The notes below the pieces were generated by a model. The model saw nothing but the letters and a program-made list of their open reading frames with translations. It was not told the origin of the DNA and ran no database searches. Both the position numbers and the translations under genes were made by a program. This document shows, piece after piece, positions 10,757 to 22,642 of a stretch of 64,000 nucleotides of DNA. The stretch is from NCBI GenBank assembly GCA_001936135.1, contig CP012812.1:1798001-1862000 (forward strand). Direction: 5' to 3'. The stretch is from Saccharomycopsis fibuligera x Saccharomycopsis cf. fibuligera. Lineage: Eukaryota; Ascomycota; Saccharomycetes; Ascoideales; Saccharomycopsidaceae. The number at the start of each line of letters is the position of its first letter. Positions within the stretch are counted from its first letter, which is position 1.

Positions 10757-12733
10757 TTGTGGACTGCTATGAAGCTTGTGGGAATTGAAAATAGTTTAAG
10801 TTTCATGGATACAGGCGCTGGCGTAAACTTCATAAAAGAAGTTCCGAGAGCGATAGAAGTGAGAAACTCGAGACCAATAAGTTTGAAGTCAAGAAATCAG
10901 GATGTGACGGTTCTTTCCAAAACTTGCAAGATATTTAGTCATAAATTGAAGAAATCTATCTCATTTTATGTTGATCCAAAGCTTCCGGTAAATATCAGCG
11001 TCGGTGTTGCTATTTGGAAGACAATATTGAATTTAAGCGAATCTTTATTGATTAGCTTGAAAGATGAGGACAAAAACAACGAACATATCTCGAACATTAA
11101 AGCTAAATTCAAAATTCTATTTCGAGATCCAAATTCAATCACAGAACATGTTTCAGGAAAACGGGAATTACCATTTAAGCATAAGATTGAATTAATTCCA
11201 GAAGCTCCAACCAGAATTCATGTGAAGCCATATAAATCATTTCCAGTGCAAAAACGAGTATTCGCTGAAATAATAACAAAGCTCTCAAAATCCGGAATAA
11301 TTGAATACTCAGATAGTCAAACGGTATCACGCGGGTTCACAGTTCCCAGGAAAGATGGTTCACACAGATTCGTGCTCAACTATCAAACTATCAATGCTAA
11401 TTCCATTACTCCAGTATCGGCGAGTATAAGCGATGAAGAGTTGTTAACGGCATTGGCAGACGCTAAAATATTCAGCAAACTAGACATATCATCTGGATAT
11501 CATCAGGTTAAAATGGACAGCAAATCTAAACCATTAACTGCTTTTGCTACTCATATGGGTGTTTTCCAATACCCGCGTATGCCCCTTGGTTTATCGGGTG
11601 CTCTAAACACATCTATTAAAAATTTGCGTGCAATATTAAAGGAAGTTTTATTTTGTGGTGTACTCATGTATATGGACGATACCTTGTTATATTCGGATAC
11701 ATATTCTTAGCATTTGCAACTCATTCAAGACGTTTTCCAGATTCTTTCGGATTATGCTATTATTTTAAATGAAAACAAATGTGAATTTTGTGTCGAGGAA
11801 ACAGAGTTTCTTGGACATATGATACATCATAGATCAGTTCGACTTATAATTAAGAAAACAGATGCTATAAAGAACTGGCCACCAATAAAAACCAAAAAGG
11901 ATGCCCAAAGCTTTTTAGGAACAGTGAATTATTTTCGAACATATATAGCACACTGTGCGCAAAAGTCTGAAGGTTTACGTGAGTTTATTAAAGGAAAGCT
12001 CAAGTATAATGAGACAAAAATGACTCAATCGGTTCAACAATTGAAAGATGCTCTTACTTCAAAACTAGTTTTAGTCCCCCTCATTCCTAATGCTGATATT
12101 AGGATATATTGCGATGCTTCAAATTCAGCCGCGGGCGCTGTCATAGAAATGTGGCAAAACAATAAAAAAGTAGGTGTGCTTGCCTATTATTCAAAAGCTT
12201 TTTCTTCTGATGAAATTATGTGGCCAATTTGGCAAAAAGAACTTAATTCAGTTGTACTAGTGTTACAACGCTTTGGCTATTTAATATCGGACAGATCAAT
12301 TGAAATTGACACTGAAAATCAAACTGTGGAATTTATAACCCAGAAAAAATATGAGCGTCCAAAAGCAAAGTTGTACAGGTGGTTATCTTATTTAGCCAAT
12401 TTTCGGTTCAAATTCTGCCCAATAAGATCACAACAAAATCCCTCTGATGGTTTATCACGCCAATATCAGGATGCACCAGAGTATTGCATGTTACAATGTG
12501 AATTCGATGAAGATCTTGCTGCTAATTATTCAGAGTTTCACACTCACTCTGGTACCGCAATCGTCGAAGAAATATTTGATAATTACATACATTTACCTGA
12601 AACGTATAAAATAATTTATAAGCAAGAACAAAAACAGCCATCTGAAGAGCCTCAGTTAGTTGGGAAACAATTGATGAGATGTTACAAGGGATTGCTTTTC
12701 ATGTGCGTTCCAGGGATCATGCCACTGTTTTAG
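10757..12733 (+). pseudogene. element B pol region: protease, reverse transcriptase, RNase H (fossil)
   Basis: Domains in order: a retropepsin motif (FMDTGAGVNFI); gypsy-type reverse transcriptase with a KLDISSGYHQV block and the catalytic box YMDD; the thumb motif FLGHMIHH with FLGTVNYFR; then RNase H with YCDASNSAAGAV and AYYSKAFS. The order is Ty3/gypsy. Most of the region before about 12,055 is duplicated in inverted form at 17,789-19,087. Confidence 0.88.
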
Positions 12734-12843
12734 TAGATGGAAGAGACTTACAATATAAGTTAGTAGAATCGGTTCATCAACAAGCTCATTTAGGTCAATG
12801 GTAAAGAATTGCTGACTTACTGAATTACATCTTTTTCACCAAG

Positions 12844-13440
12844 ATGCAGAAAATTGTGAGAAAAGTGATCCACCAATGCAAGACATGTACTGCAAATAAG
12901 CCACTTAATTATAGCACACAGGTATTCCAACGTCCACTAATGCCAGCTCTCAGCGTCGGACAAGTACTCCACATGGATATTTTAACTCACTTGCCAACAG
13001 TCAAGGATCAGCATCAAATCTTCACTCAAATTCTGGTTGTAGTTGACAGATTGTCGAGACGTATCCACCTTGAACCAATTGTTGCAGATGCAACATCAAC
13101 AACAATAATCAACACATTAGTGAAATTATTTACACGACATCATTTTCCAAAGGCCATCGTTGCTGATTTAGATGCTAAATTTACTTCACGAGTTTTTGAG
13201 AAATTTCTAGAAACTTCTAGCGTTAACGTTATCTTTGCGACTCCCAACCATCATCAGTCTAACGGTCTCGCTGAACGCAATATTGGTACAGTCTTTCAAC
13301 TACCTTCTATTATTATCTCAAGACCCTCAAATACCTCAAGTATTACCCAGGATGGACCCAGTTTTGACTTAAGTATTAATATGTTTTCACCATGGTTGAT
13401 TTTTTTTGGTATACACCATAACTATTTGATAGCAACCTAA
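12844..13440 (+). pseudogene. element B integrase region (fossil)
   Basis: The zinc-binding CKTCTANKP motif is followed by the catalytic core: Asp in HMDILTHLP, Asp in VADLDAKFTS and Glu in SNGLAERNIG. This region lies beyond the breakpoint of the inverted duplication, so it occurs only once in the window. Confidence 0.82.
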
Positions 13441-13753
13441 GTATTCGGTATGCATATTCGGCAAACTTAGTTTGTATTATTAAGATTTAATACGATTTAT
13501 TTGATACTGTTTTGAATTTTAAGTGAAACATCAACACGAGAGTTATAGACAGCGATAAACAAGGACAAATACTACACACTGACTTAAAACTAGTATCTAG
13601 CGCGAGGTCACGCTTCTGGCCACAAGGGGAAGAATAACTTTTCAGTCCATTGTTGCCAAGGCTACAATGACAACTAGCAATCTAGGAAAGAGAAAACGAA
13701 CGACTTGGCGATGATCAAGCGTTAACGATCGATTAATGGAAGAGATTAATTGA

Positions 13754-13917
13754 AAAGAAGTTGGATTCAGTCCTCTTCAAATATGGACCCTTGGACGTCG
13801 TGGATGAGAAGAAGTTGCAAAATCTTCTCTTCCAATGTGGACCCTCGGAGGTCATGGATGGAATGACGTTGGATCTAGTCCTCTTCGAAGTTTGGATTCA
13901 TGGAGATCTTCGATACG
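13754..13917 (+). repeat. 54-bp tandem repeat in the 3' part of element B
   Basis: Three imperfect units of about 54 bp follow each other. Each carries a motif like AGTTGGATTCAGTCCTCTTC followed by a TGGACCCT(T/C)GGA-type stretch, and the third unit is partial. The unit length is a multiple of three. It lies after the integrase region and before the 3' LTR. Confidence 0.7.
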
Positions 13918-14516
13918 AAAGGCGGGCCTTTATGTACCTCTTTCAGAATAAGAGAAACGCTGAATTATCGATTTGATTGAAACGGATCTGAATGGATGAT
14001 GGTATTTTATTCTATATTTATTGCTCTGCTAGTCTGACGTATTCAGTGGCAAATCATTGTACGGAGATTTAGTATAGACCAGGTATCAATTACTGACAAG
14101 GCAACTCTGATTGGACCTGCCGGCGTTGGCTCTGCCTTAGATATGCAATTGCAAATTGGTTAGCACTCAATTAGCTGGGATGTGCACATGAACGCATCAA
14201 ACCTTTTCTTTCTGGCCAAAAGAAGAGTTTTTTATTGTTCATCTTTCTTATTTTTCATTCAGCATGCATGCACATTTTCATTTGTTTTTTATAAATTTTC
14301 GATATTAACATTTCTTCCTTATTTATCATCTTCTACAAGTTGAAAGAGCGGAATGGATCGATGCGAGTGGTTTTTTGATTTGGTCCGCAATGTGGTAATG
14401 GCGGTTATATGTTTCCCACTTCGTGTACCAGGATTGGCTCGTGAGATTCTGAACCTTCGCTGGGTAGTACAGATTGGAGATAATTTCGAGGGCAAAATTT
14501 TGTCGAGGCAGGAAAG

Positions 14517-14769
14517 TGTTGTGAACATTTTCCTTTATTGTATGCACATTCCTGATCAGTCTGTGTTCACAATCAGTCTAGACAAGAGTCACCTCTAGTT
14601 TGCTGTCGAAAATCTTGTATAAAGGTCGGCGTTGTGTTCCTTCTAACTTGTGTATATAGCGATGGGCGGAACAAACGATAAGCCGGATATACCCATCGAC
14701 AACGATAATAACTCCTACAATACGTGTTTAAAAGTACTTAGTAGAGAACTACCCCTATTAAACACAACA
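14517..14769 (+). repeat. 3' LTR of element B
   Basis: It begins TGTTGTGAAC after a purine-rich tract and ends AACACAACA. It aligns with the 5' LTR at 9,433 with many substitutions. A fragment of LTR A starts 6 bp after its end. Confidence 0.85.
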
Positions 14770-14774
14770 ACTTT

Positions 14775-14822
14775 TGTAACAAATCAGTCCCTGAGAGCTC
14801 TTAGGTAACGATAGCTCTCAGG
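14775..14822 (+). repeat. LTR A fragment
   Basis: This short piece begins TGTAACAAATCAGTCCCTG and contains two units of the AGCTCTTAGGTAACGAT repeat. It then stops abruptly at the start of the LINE fragment. Confidence 0.8.
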
Positions 14823-14864
14823 CAAATTTGACTAAGCTTGGAAACTTGGACTCTACGTTTCAAT

Positions 14865-17225
14865 ATGAATCCATCAAACGAGGTCCCAAATGATACATCC
14901 CCTTACTCCTCAGAGTATCCCAACAATCTACCAGATCCCCCAACACATCCTGGACCACCTTTGTGAACCGCGGCTGAGAACCCTCCTAGCACGGATGTTT
15001 CAGTTCCCCCGGATACTGAAGCCGCAGTTCACAAAGATCCGTCCCCCGGACTGGCTCAAAGTACCAGCCAACTATTGAACCATTCCCCTGAATAATTTGA
15101 AACCCAAAAAGATGAAGAACCTTACGTTCAAGCTGAGCCTTTTACCATTGAAAACTCCATATCTCTACCATCAACCCACCCTATTTCCAATTCTAAATCT
15201 CAAATTGAGGATTTTTCATCCGTCTTACCTAATGACTTACTGAGCAAAAAAGGCGCGGATCCAATGTGGTGCACCTCCCGAACATGCACCAGAACCTGTT
15301 GATCCTCCATTACCATCTGCTTTGTCTAATCTCTCTGTTTCAATTTCAAAAACTACTAACATAAACTTAAAAAACCTTGAAACTCCAAAAATCAAAAAAA
15401 AATCCAACAAAATCCAACAATCCTAAAAAACATTTTTTCACATTCTTCAGTTAATCACAATAAAAACCAAAAAAAACATAATACTCGCTCTGTTTCCTTT
15501 GTCCCACCTGCCTCCCCCAATGACACTAGCTCTATTTTGCGAACTGTCCCTTCTACCTCAGATCCTTCAAACATTACTCAAACCCACCAACAAAATGAAA
15601 ATGTCCCACGCCCAGCGAATACCGCTGATTCAACTGTTTCGACTGCTTCATCCACCTTATCGGCCTCATCTGCCTCACCTGACTCAACTAAAGAAACGCC
15701 TCCACCTGATTCAGCTCCAGAATGAGGGCCTCCGGTTTAAAACCACTGACCTCCTGCAAAAAGACTATATTGACTTCATCATCAACTGTTCTCAAGAGAA
15801 TGACGTTTTCGCAACTGTGGACATTCCATGGGCTGTCTTCCAACAATCCTCTTTAGCAACACATACAGCCTCTATCGGTAAATTTATTAAAATGTTGGCA
15901 CAAACCACACTTGGAAAGTATGCTAGTACGATGCGAGATGTATCCTCATTCTTTTTTGAAAAAGACTTGTGAAACTATCGAACCTCACATCATAATCAGA
16001 AACGAGCGTATTGTGATTAAACAACCTATTTTTTATAGCGGTCCACTTTATAAGCCATTCTTCCACAATTCCAAAGAAATTTTCTTTACATTTTTGAGAG
16101 GCCACTTAGCTGTAAAGCTACCACAAGAAGAATATCGTCCACAACTCTTCATGTCAATGTCAAATGAAAATATGGTCCCTCATCTCATGGAATTCCAGAT
16201 TAAATATTTCCAAGCGGTTTCTGCCAAAGAAAGTTTATTACACAAGCTCCGTGATCTTGAAATCAAACAGGAATACGTCACCCTTACAAAAGAAATCAAA
16301 CCGAGAAGCTACCCAAATCCTGAAGTTGCCGACATCAACGTAGATAAACATTATGCATATTTATATCTTTCTCCAAATCAATCAGTCCCAATAATCAACT
16401 GTGAGATTCTCCAAACACCTCTTATCAATCGTCACATACATTGCACGGCATGTGGTTCAAATTTTCATGCTCGCTAGTCTTGTACCGAGGCTCGATTTGT
16501 TATTTGCAAAAAAGAAAATCATATAGCTTTTGTTTGCTATTATAACAAGAAGTTAACCAAGGCCCAAGAGAAGTACCAGCACCACATCTCTACTGCAAAC
16601 CAACCACACACAACCGCCATTACTGCTAGAACCAATAAACCAACTACTGTTACTTAAAACTAATGGCAGCGCAATGACCCTAAAGGCCGCAAACGTTAAA
16701 GAGTTAGAAACACCAATAAACCAGACCACACCATCGACAACCCAAAACAGATAGCTAAACCAACAAACCCATTTCAAGCTCTTGAAGACGGTGACTCAGT
16801 CGATTTGTCAACTGAGGACGAGGTTAACACACAACACGAGGTGCCACAGAGTGTCGTTTTTACTGCACCTAAACCCTCAAAGAAATCATATAACAAACCC
16901 TCCCCAAAAAAAGAGCAAGAAGGCAAGTTGCTAAAGCCACTAACTCACAACCAGAGAATATTAATGATGATGAAGGCACTTTCACCACCAGTACCTCTGA
17001 CTCTATAGTAGCACAGGCTACAATCCTTCAAGCTACGGCAACCCCAACAAAAAAACACCACAACCTTCATCCACTCCAGCCAGGTTGACCTTATCTCAGT
17101 TCCCCTCTTTCAAGTAAGTTAGCATTATTACCCCATTCTCCCCGAGAATCAAAGTCAACCAGAAGAGGAACTTGCCTTGCTCAAAGGACGGCAGCCCACT
17201 GACAGATAGCCAGGATGATATTACT
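14865..17225 (+). pseudogene. LINE ORF1 (RNA-binding, zinc-knuckle protein), decayed
   Basis: The region encodes a Pro/Ser/Thr-rich N-terminal part (to about 15,720). A conserved middle part follows at 15,726-16,477. Then comes a zinc-knuckle pattern around 16,440-16,540: CTACGSNFHA with C-x2-C-x4-H-x4-C spacing, and a second CKKENHIAFVC. Known LINE ORF1 proteins of the Zorro type carry such knuckles and bind the element's RNA. A TAG at 16,475-16,477 falls inside the first knuckle, and frames change near 15,950. Both defects are shared with the copy at 28,560-30,598, so they predate the duplication or were copied by conversion. Confidence 0.8.
15008..17046 (+). repeat. left member of an inverted LINE ORF1 pair
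   Basis: It pairs with the minus strand of 28,560-30,598. Landmarks 15,009, 15,499, 15,911, 16,477 and 17,008 all sum to 45,606 with their partners, so no length change is detected over about 2 kb. The translations are the same in both copies. This pair interlocks with the A+B inverted duplication and does not nest inside it. Confidence 0.92.
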
Positions 17226-17303
17226 ATAGGTGATATTTGTTGTAGTTTGATTAACCTATCACTTGACATAACGTTGTATCCCGAAAATAAATCACAAAAC
17301 ACT

Positions 17304-17760
17304 TGTTGTTATTAACTATATCCTATATAAGAGAAAACATCAATCAGTCACAAAGATGGAGGAGACGCCCCTTATTTATAGTAAGTCAGGGTGGCTGTGC
17401 CGAAAGTAATCCATGACCAATGTGGCCACATAAAATCTTCTAGAATATTCCGGAACTGCACGGATATGTATGGAACTGCGTGGAACTGCATGGAGCATCA
17501 TGGAACACCATGGAACATCATGAAACAACATGGAACATTAAGGAACATTATGGAACATTATGGAACACTATGGAACTTCATGGAATATTCTAGAGCTTTC
17601 TCGTATATGTCTCATATATTATGGAACCTACTAGAATGTTCTCGAACAATCTCGTATCTTCTCGTATATTGTGGAACATTCGAGAACAACTTCGAATCCT
17701 CTGGAAACTCATGGAATATTCTGGAACTTTCTAGTAGCAACCGGATCTATCTTTAAATTA
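17304..17760 (-). repeat. solo LTR, family D, rich in heat-shock elements
   Basis: On the minus strand this reads as an LTR. A long upstream region of TTC/GAA units is followed by a TATA box (TATAAATAAGG, 17,373-17,383) and an end at TTAATAACAACA. The right edge touches the breakpoint of the inverted copy of element B at about 17,757-17,775. Sequence to its left (17,226-17,303) may be leftover internal sequence. No coding part of this family is seen in the window. Confidence 0.7.
17438..17731 (-). promoter_or_regulatory. heat-shock element array within LTR D
   Basis: Two perfect four-unit heat-shock elements (alternating TTC and GAA at 5-bp spacing) lie at 17,438-17,455 and 17,714-17,731. 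Between them, fourteen 10-bp units, most containing GGAAC, run in exact register from 17,451 to 17,590. The 10-bp period equals two 5-bp HSF units, so the array has the spacing of gapped HSF sites. All lie upstream of the LTR TATA box. Confidence 0.75.
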
Positions 17761-17788
17761 TCACTCTCTGCAAAAATGGTTTTGACAT

Positions 17789-19087
17789 TAGAGCATCTTT
17801 TAATTGTTGAACCGATTGAGTCATTTTTGTCTCATTATACTTGAGCTTTCCTTTAATAAACTCACGTAAACCTTCAGACTTTTGCGCACAGTGTGCTATA
17901 TATGTTCGAAAATAATTCACTGTTCCTAAAAAGCTTTGGGCATCCTTTTTGGTTTTTATTGGTGGCCAGTTCTTTATAGCATCTGTTTTCTTAATTATAA
18001 GTCGAACTGATCTATGATGTATCATATGTCCAAGAAACTCTGTTTCCTCGACACAAAATTCACATTTGTTTTCATTTAAAATAATAGCATAATCCGAAAG
18101 AATCTGGAAAACGTCTTGAATGAGTTGCAAATGCTAAGAATATGTATCCGAATATAACAAGGTATCGTCCATATACATGAGTACACCACAAAATAAAACT
18201 TCCTTTAATATTGCACGCAAATTTTTAATAGATGTGTTTAGAGCACCCGATAAACCAAGGGGCATACGCGGGTATTGGAAAACACCCATATGAGTAGCAA
18301 AAGCAGTTAATGGTTTAGATTTGCTGTCCATTTTAACCTGATGATATCCAGATGATATGTCTAGTTTGCTGAATATTTTAGCGTCTGCCAATGCCGTTAA
18401 CAACTCTTCATCGCTTATACTCGCCGATACTGGAGTAATGGAATTAGCATTGATAGTTTGATAGTTGAGCACGAATCTGTGTGAACCATCTTTCCTGGGA
18501 ACTGTGAACCCGCGTGATACCGTTTGACTATCTGAGTATTCAATTATTCCGGATTTTGAGAGCTTTGTTATTATTTCAGCGAATACTCGTTTTTGCACTG
18601 GAAATGATTTATATGGCTTCACATGAATTCCGGTTGGAGCTTCTGGAATTAATTCAATCTTATGCTTAAATGGTAATTCCCGTTTTCCTGAAACATGTTC
18701 TGTGATTGAATTTGGATCTCGAAATAGAATTTTGAATTTAGCTTTAATGTTCGAGATATGTTCGTTGTTTTTGTCCTCATCTTTCAAGCTAATCAATAAA
18801 GATTCGCTTAAATTCAATATTGTCTTCCAAATAGCAACACCGACGCTGATATTTACCGGAAGCTTTGGATCAACATAAAATGAGATAGATTTCTTCAATT
18901 TATGACTAAATATCTTGCAAGTTTTGGAAAGAACCGTCACATCCTGATTTCTTGACTTCAAACTTATTGGTCTCGAGTTTCTCACTTCTATCGCTCTCGG
19001 AACTTCTTTTATGAAGTTTACGCCAGCGCCTGTATCCATGAAACTTAAACTATTTTCAATTCCCACAAGCTTCATAGCAGTCCACAA
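17789..19087 (-). pseudogene. element B protease and reverse-transcriptase region, inverted copy (fossil)
   Basis: It carries the same FMDTGAGVNFI protease motif, KLDISSGYHQV block and YMDD box as 10,757-12,055. It ends where the duplication ends. RNase H and integrase are absent from this arm. Confidence 0.88.
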
Positions 19088-19124
19088 ATATTTGTCGTGG
19101 ATTGAGCTCTTTATTGTAAATAGT

Positions 19125-19823
19125 TTAGTATCTTTGCGGACGATCGTTTTTTTGTCCGTATGGTTTTGTTGCTGAGCTAAAATTCTGTCCTCTTTGTGAT
19201 TCTCCTTTTATTGCCATAACATGAAATTTTGGATTCGACACGTACGTGTTACGGATGTCCTTCATCAAAACTATTGTTTCACTAGGATCAACTCCTATTT
19301 TGCCATTGTCTTCTCTATAGGTTTGTTGTATAGCTGTTGCTGCGTGAGATTTGAGTTCGAATAAAACTTTGTAATATTCACTGTGAAAACTTTCGCGAAT
19401 ATGTCTAAATAACTGTTCGTGGTATACTTCCTGAACTGCTCTTGGAAGTGTGTTAACGATACCAGTCACCTTATCTAGTGGTTTTTCAAATGATTCGTAT
19501 CCTTTTTGTTTATCTTGACGACGTAACCGTTCGGTGATTTCTCTCAAGGTTGGAAATATAGCTTGCTTTATTTCTCTGAGCTTTCCTTCCATGTCCGTTG
19601 ATTCGAAATAAAGGTCGGTTGAGTTATTTGCTAAAGCATTTCTAACTTTTCTCAAAGACGTATTGTCTAAGGTGTTAACTAGAATGCATTCTAAGTGTTG
19701 GTTTGCTACTGTTCCTAATTTCGATAACAGGTCAACCTTTTTTGTCAAGTAAACCATGTACGCCCCTGGGCCGTCAGCGATTCCAAACTTTTCTCTTGTA
19801 TACCTGTTTGAGTTGTTAAACAA
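19125..19823 (-). pseudogene. element B Gag region, inverted copy (fossil)
   Basis: The translation is identical to 10,021-10,719 on the other arm. It sits between the inverted LTR B and the pol region. Gag is called from position. Confidence 0.65.
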
Positions 19824-20159
19824 ATATCTCTGAGCCGCATCAAATTGATCAACTTCTCCTTTTTCTTTGGTTCTTAGTCAGAATCGAAGCTGTTGTCTTC
19901 CATAACGTCTGTACTTCATTTTTGTAGTTCAGGATCAGTTTCTGCTCTGAATTCAATATTCTTTAATCAACAACAAATGGTTCCCCGTTTGTTGTTCAAT
20001 TTCCTTGAGTAATTCCGCATTGGTTTCCAAGTTTTTGTCCAATGTTTAAACCTTCAACTGCTTGCTTTTGAGTCGATTGTTGTTGTTTGTCTTGTTCGTC
20101 CATTTTTAAGGTTTATAGTATGCTCTCATTCTTTAGATAGTTAAACTGCGAAGCAGTAA

Positions 20160-20411
20160 TGCTGTGTTCAAAAATGGTAGCTCTCTAGTAAGTACTTTTA
20201 AACGCGTATTGTTATAGTTACTGTCGTTGTCGATGGGTATTTCGTCTTGTCCTTTATTCCGCCCATCGCTATATACACATGCTAAAAGGAATACAACGCC
20301 GATCTTTATAAAAGATTTTCGACAACAAATTAGCGGTGCTTCTTATCTAGACGGATTGTGAACACAGACTGATCAGGAATGCGAACACAATTAAGGAAAA
20401 TGCTCGCAACA
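20160..20411 (-). repeat. LTR B, inverted copy
   Basis: Mirror of 9,433-9,684, sharing the same junction with the A Gag start. A common insertion junction in both arms is strong evidence that the nested block was duplicated as one piece. Confidence 0.9.
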
Positions 20412-20688
20412 AAAACGGTAAGAGATGGGGTTGTAGGGTCTGAGTTACGACGTGGGAAGGTTTCAGGATTCATAGTTATTTTCTAGGATCGACTAGGAAG
20501 AGAGATAAGACTCAAGATAAAGTGAAGGAGATAAGTATATTGTAGTAAAAGGAAGATGACTTCGCTTACCGTTATCTACACAAAATACATAATAATAATA
20601 AAGACGAACTTAGCTACTTATATAGTTATTGTTAGGAGCTTGTTACCTAGGAGCTACCGTTACCTAGGAGCTATCTGGGACTGATTTG

Positions 20689-22110
20689 TTACACTTCCTC
20701 CCGCTTAGAGAATAACCCGGTTCTTTTAAGATAGTTGATTTGTTCCGTTAAAGCATTTCGTACATTGGTTGGTACTTTAGTTCTGAAGAAGTCAAACGAA
20801 ATAGGTGTGCCATGTTCAGGTTTGCAATCCTGCCAAACCACATGCAAGTAGCCTTTTGCAATACCTGCAATTGCTGTGATTTCGTCGGCTCTAGATGTGG
20901 CCTCAATTTCGTTACGAGGGGGTTCCTTTGGGTATACAACGTCAGCTTCTTGGTATAGTGTTAGCCACCTGACGTTTATTACCCTGTTTTGTTTAGTTAT
21001 AGAGGGTAAATCTAACTCAACAGCACTTTCCCCCACTCGTTTAACGACTTTATATGGTCCAAGATAAACTGGATGATTTTTCTTGTACAGACCATCAGCA
21101 CCCAAAATGAGCATCTCTGTGGAGAAGCACCCACTTTCCAATATCAAAAGAGATTTGACACCCGCAATTACCTGAGATCGATTTTGTTGTTGAACTAAAT
21201 ATTCTTTTGTTTGGTGAAGAACAGCTTGCGCGGCCTTCAAGTATTCTTCTGTAGGTGTCACATGACCTTTCGAAAAGCGTCTACCATAAAAAGGAACAGA
21301 TGCTTCATAACCGTGGTCTTCAAAAAATGGAGTGCATCTGATACTATGATGATAAGAGGTGTTGTAAGCAAATTCTACCATAGGTAAAAATTTTCGCCAC
21401 GAAGAGAGTTGATTAAAGCAATACCGGCGCAACATCCCAGTTAGGGTTTTGATGGTTCTCTCAGTTAGGCCATTAGTTTCAGGATGATTGGCTGTGCTCA
21501 TCTTTAACTTAGTCCCCAACTTGTCCATAATACTTTGATACATAACACTCTGGAATCGAACATTTCTATCCGAAACTATTTCAGTGGGAATACCATGTAA
21601 ACGAAAAACTTCGTTTATTAAAATCATAGCTGTGCTATATCCAGTGATCGTTTTCCTAACAGGTAAGAAATGGGAGTATTTTGTCAACCTATCCACGACA
21701 ACTAATACCATGTCTGTTTTACCAGATGGTGGAAACCTAGTATCAAAATCGATGGAGATACTCGGGAATCGAGACTGTGGAATCTCTAATCGTCCGAGCA
21801 AATTATTAGTAGTGGGACCAGCTAATGTACGTTGGCAGACATCGCATCGATGTACAAAACGCTTGATATCAGCAAACATAGAAGGCCAATAATATTTCTC
21901 AGCTGGTTTCAAGTATAATTTGTACAGACTTAGATGAGTAACACCATAAGTTTCAGCTAATAGGTCCTTTTGATAAGACTGAGAAACACATAATCTGAGC
22001 AGATTAGATTTGGTAATAGGGTTAGCATACCAACGTTTGTTATCCTCGATCTTGAATAACTTATAAAATTTCGTTAATCTTTCATTAGCAGCAAGTTTTT
22101 CGATTTTCAT
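20689..22110 (-). pseudogene. element A integrase region, inverted copy (fossil)
   Basis: The translation is identical to 7,734-9,155: CDVCQRT zinc-binding end, D,D,E core and the GPYKVVKRVGE tail. Confidence 0.88.
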
Positions 22111-22186
22111 CTTGTATAGTTAATTGAGCTAAGTTAGCGTGAATCCCTTCATCAACCAGCTCACCATCAAGATCAAGTCTCGATAA

Positions 22187-22642
22187 CTAGTCAGCAACTT
22201 TATTTGTCAGCCTTGAGATGTGTGTGATTTTAGCATCATATTCAGAAAGGGTGTCGAGCCATCGCATAATGCGAGGATGGAGTTGTTTTTGCAACAATAA
22301 ATGTCTTAATGAGACGTGGTCTGTGTGTACCACCACATGGCGATCAGCAATCTGGATCCTAAAGTGCCACAACGATTCAACAATAACAAACAATTTTTCG
22401 TCATACACCAAATACCGTCTTTGGTGAACATCCAATGATTTACTTAAATAACCAACAACGCCAACCAACCTATCATCATCATCATAGCCCTGTAGAACTC
22501 CTCTTATAGCAGCGTTCGAGGCATCGGTGAAACGCTTGAGCAGCTTAACACTGTATGCGGAGATGAGGAGCGACCAAAAGTTTTTTTGATTGAACAACTG
22601 CTGCCTTACACAGTTCATTATAACTACCGGATCCCGCAGCAA
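22187..22642 (-). pseudogene. element A RNase H region, inverted copy (fossil)
   Basis: The translation is identical to 7,202-7,657, with the F-T-D-A-S-N-A-A-I-R-G-V-L and YLSKSL motifs. Confidence 0.8.

Larger units (their letters stand above)
5650..12055 (+). repeat. left arm of a long inverted duplication (elements A and B)
   Basis: Every landmark in this arm pairs with one on the minus strand of 17,789-24,194 so that the two coordinates sum to 29,844. Examples are 6,344 with 23,500, 7,734 with 22,110, 10,021 with 19,823 and 11,710 with 18,134. No length change is therefore detected over about 6.4 kb, and only a few substitutions are visible. The arms share the same junction of B inside A (9,433 and 20,411), which shows duplication of an already nested block. 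Confidence 0.95.
9433..14769 (+). mobile_element. Ty3/gypsy LTR element, family B (fossil)
   Basis: LTRs lie at 9,433-9,684 and 14,517-14,769, both beginning TGTTG, with TGTATATAGCGATGGGCGG inside. Between them are Gag, protease, reverse transcriptase, RNase H and integrase regions, and then about 1 kb of 3' sequence with a tandem repeat. A purine-rich tract (GAGGCAGGAAAG) precedes the right LTR. The two LTRs differ by many substitutions, so the insertion is old. It interrupts the start of a second A copy. It is broken in several places. A truncated inverted copy lies at about 17,770-20,411. Confidence 0.9.
14823..17225 (+). mobile_element. L1/Zorro-type LINE, 3'-truncated copy carrying ORF1
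   Basis: It holds a short leader, an ATG at 14,865 and decayed ORF1 frames. From about 15,008 to 17,046 it is nearly identical to the minus strand of 28,560-30,598, with coordinate sums of 45,606 at every landmark. After about 17,047 it becomes a clearly more diverged relative, with an indel of about 85 bp, until similarity fades near 17,225. No ORF2 is present. It extends about 185 bp further 5' than the other copy. Confidence 0.85.
17757..20411 (-). mobile_element. inverted, truncated copy of gypsy element B (fossil)
   Basis: It runs from the 5' LTR (20,160-20,411) through the Gag region (19,125-19,823) and the protease/reverse-transcriptase region (about 17,790-19,087). It then stops at the edge of LTR D. 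The translations match the left copy except for one visible residue. Its LTR lies in the same place inside an A Gag start as in the left arm. It is broken like its twin. Confidence 0.9.

Noticed and set aside
17451-17590. CRISPR-like or satellite array
   Set aside because: The 10-bp units have no spacers, sit inside an LTR and match heat-shock factor half-site spacing better.
21584-21892. Open frames antisense to the gypsy integrase regions (also 7,952-8,260)
   Set aside because: They are shadows of the integrase coding strand and appear in both arms only because the arms are copies.
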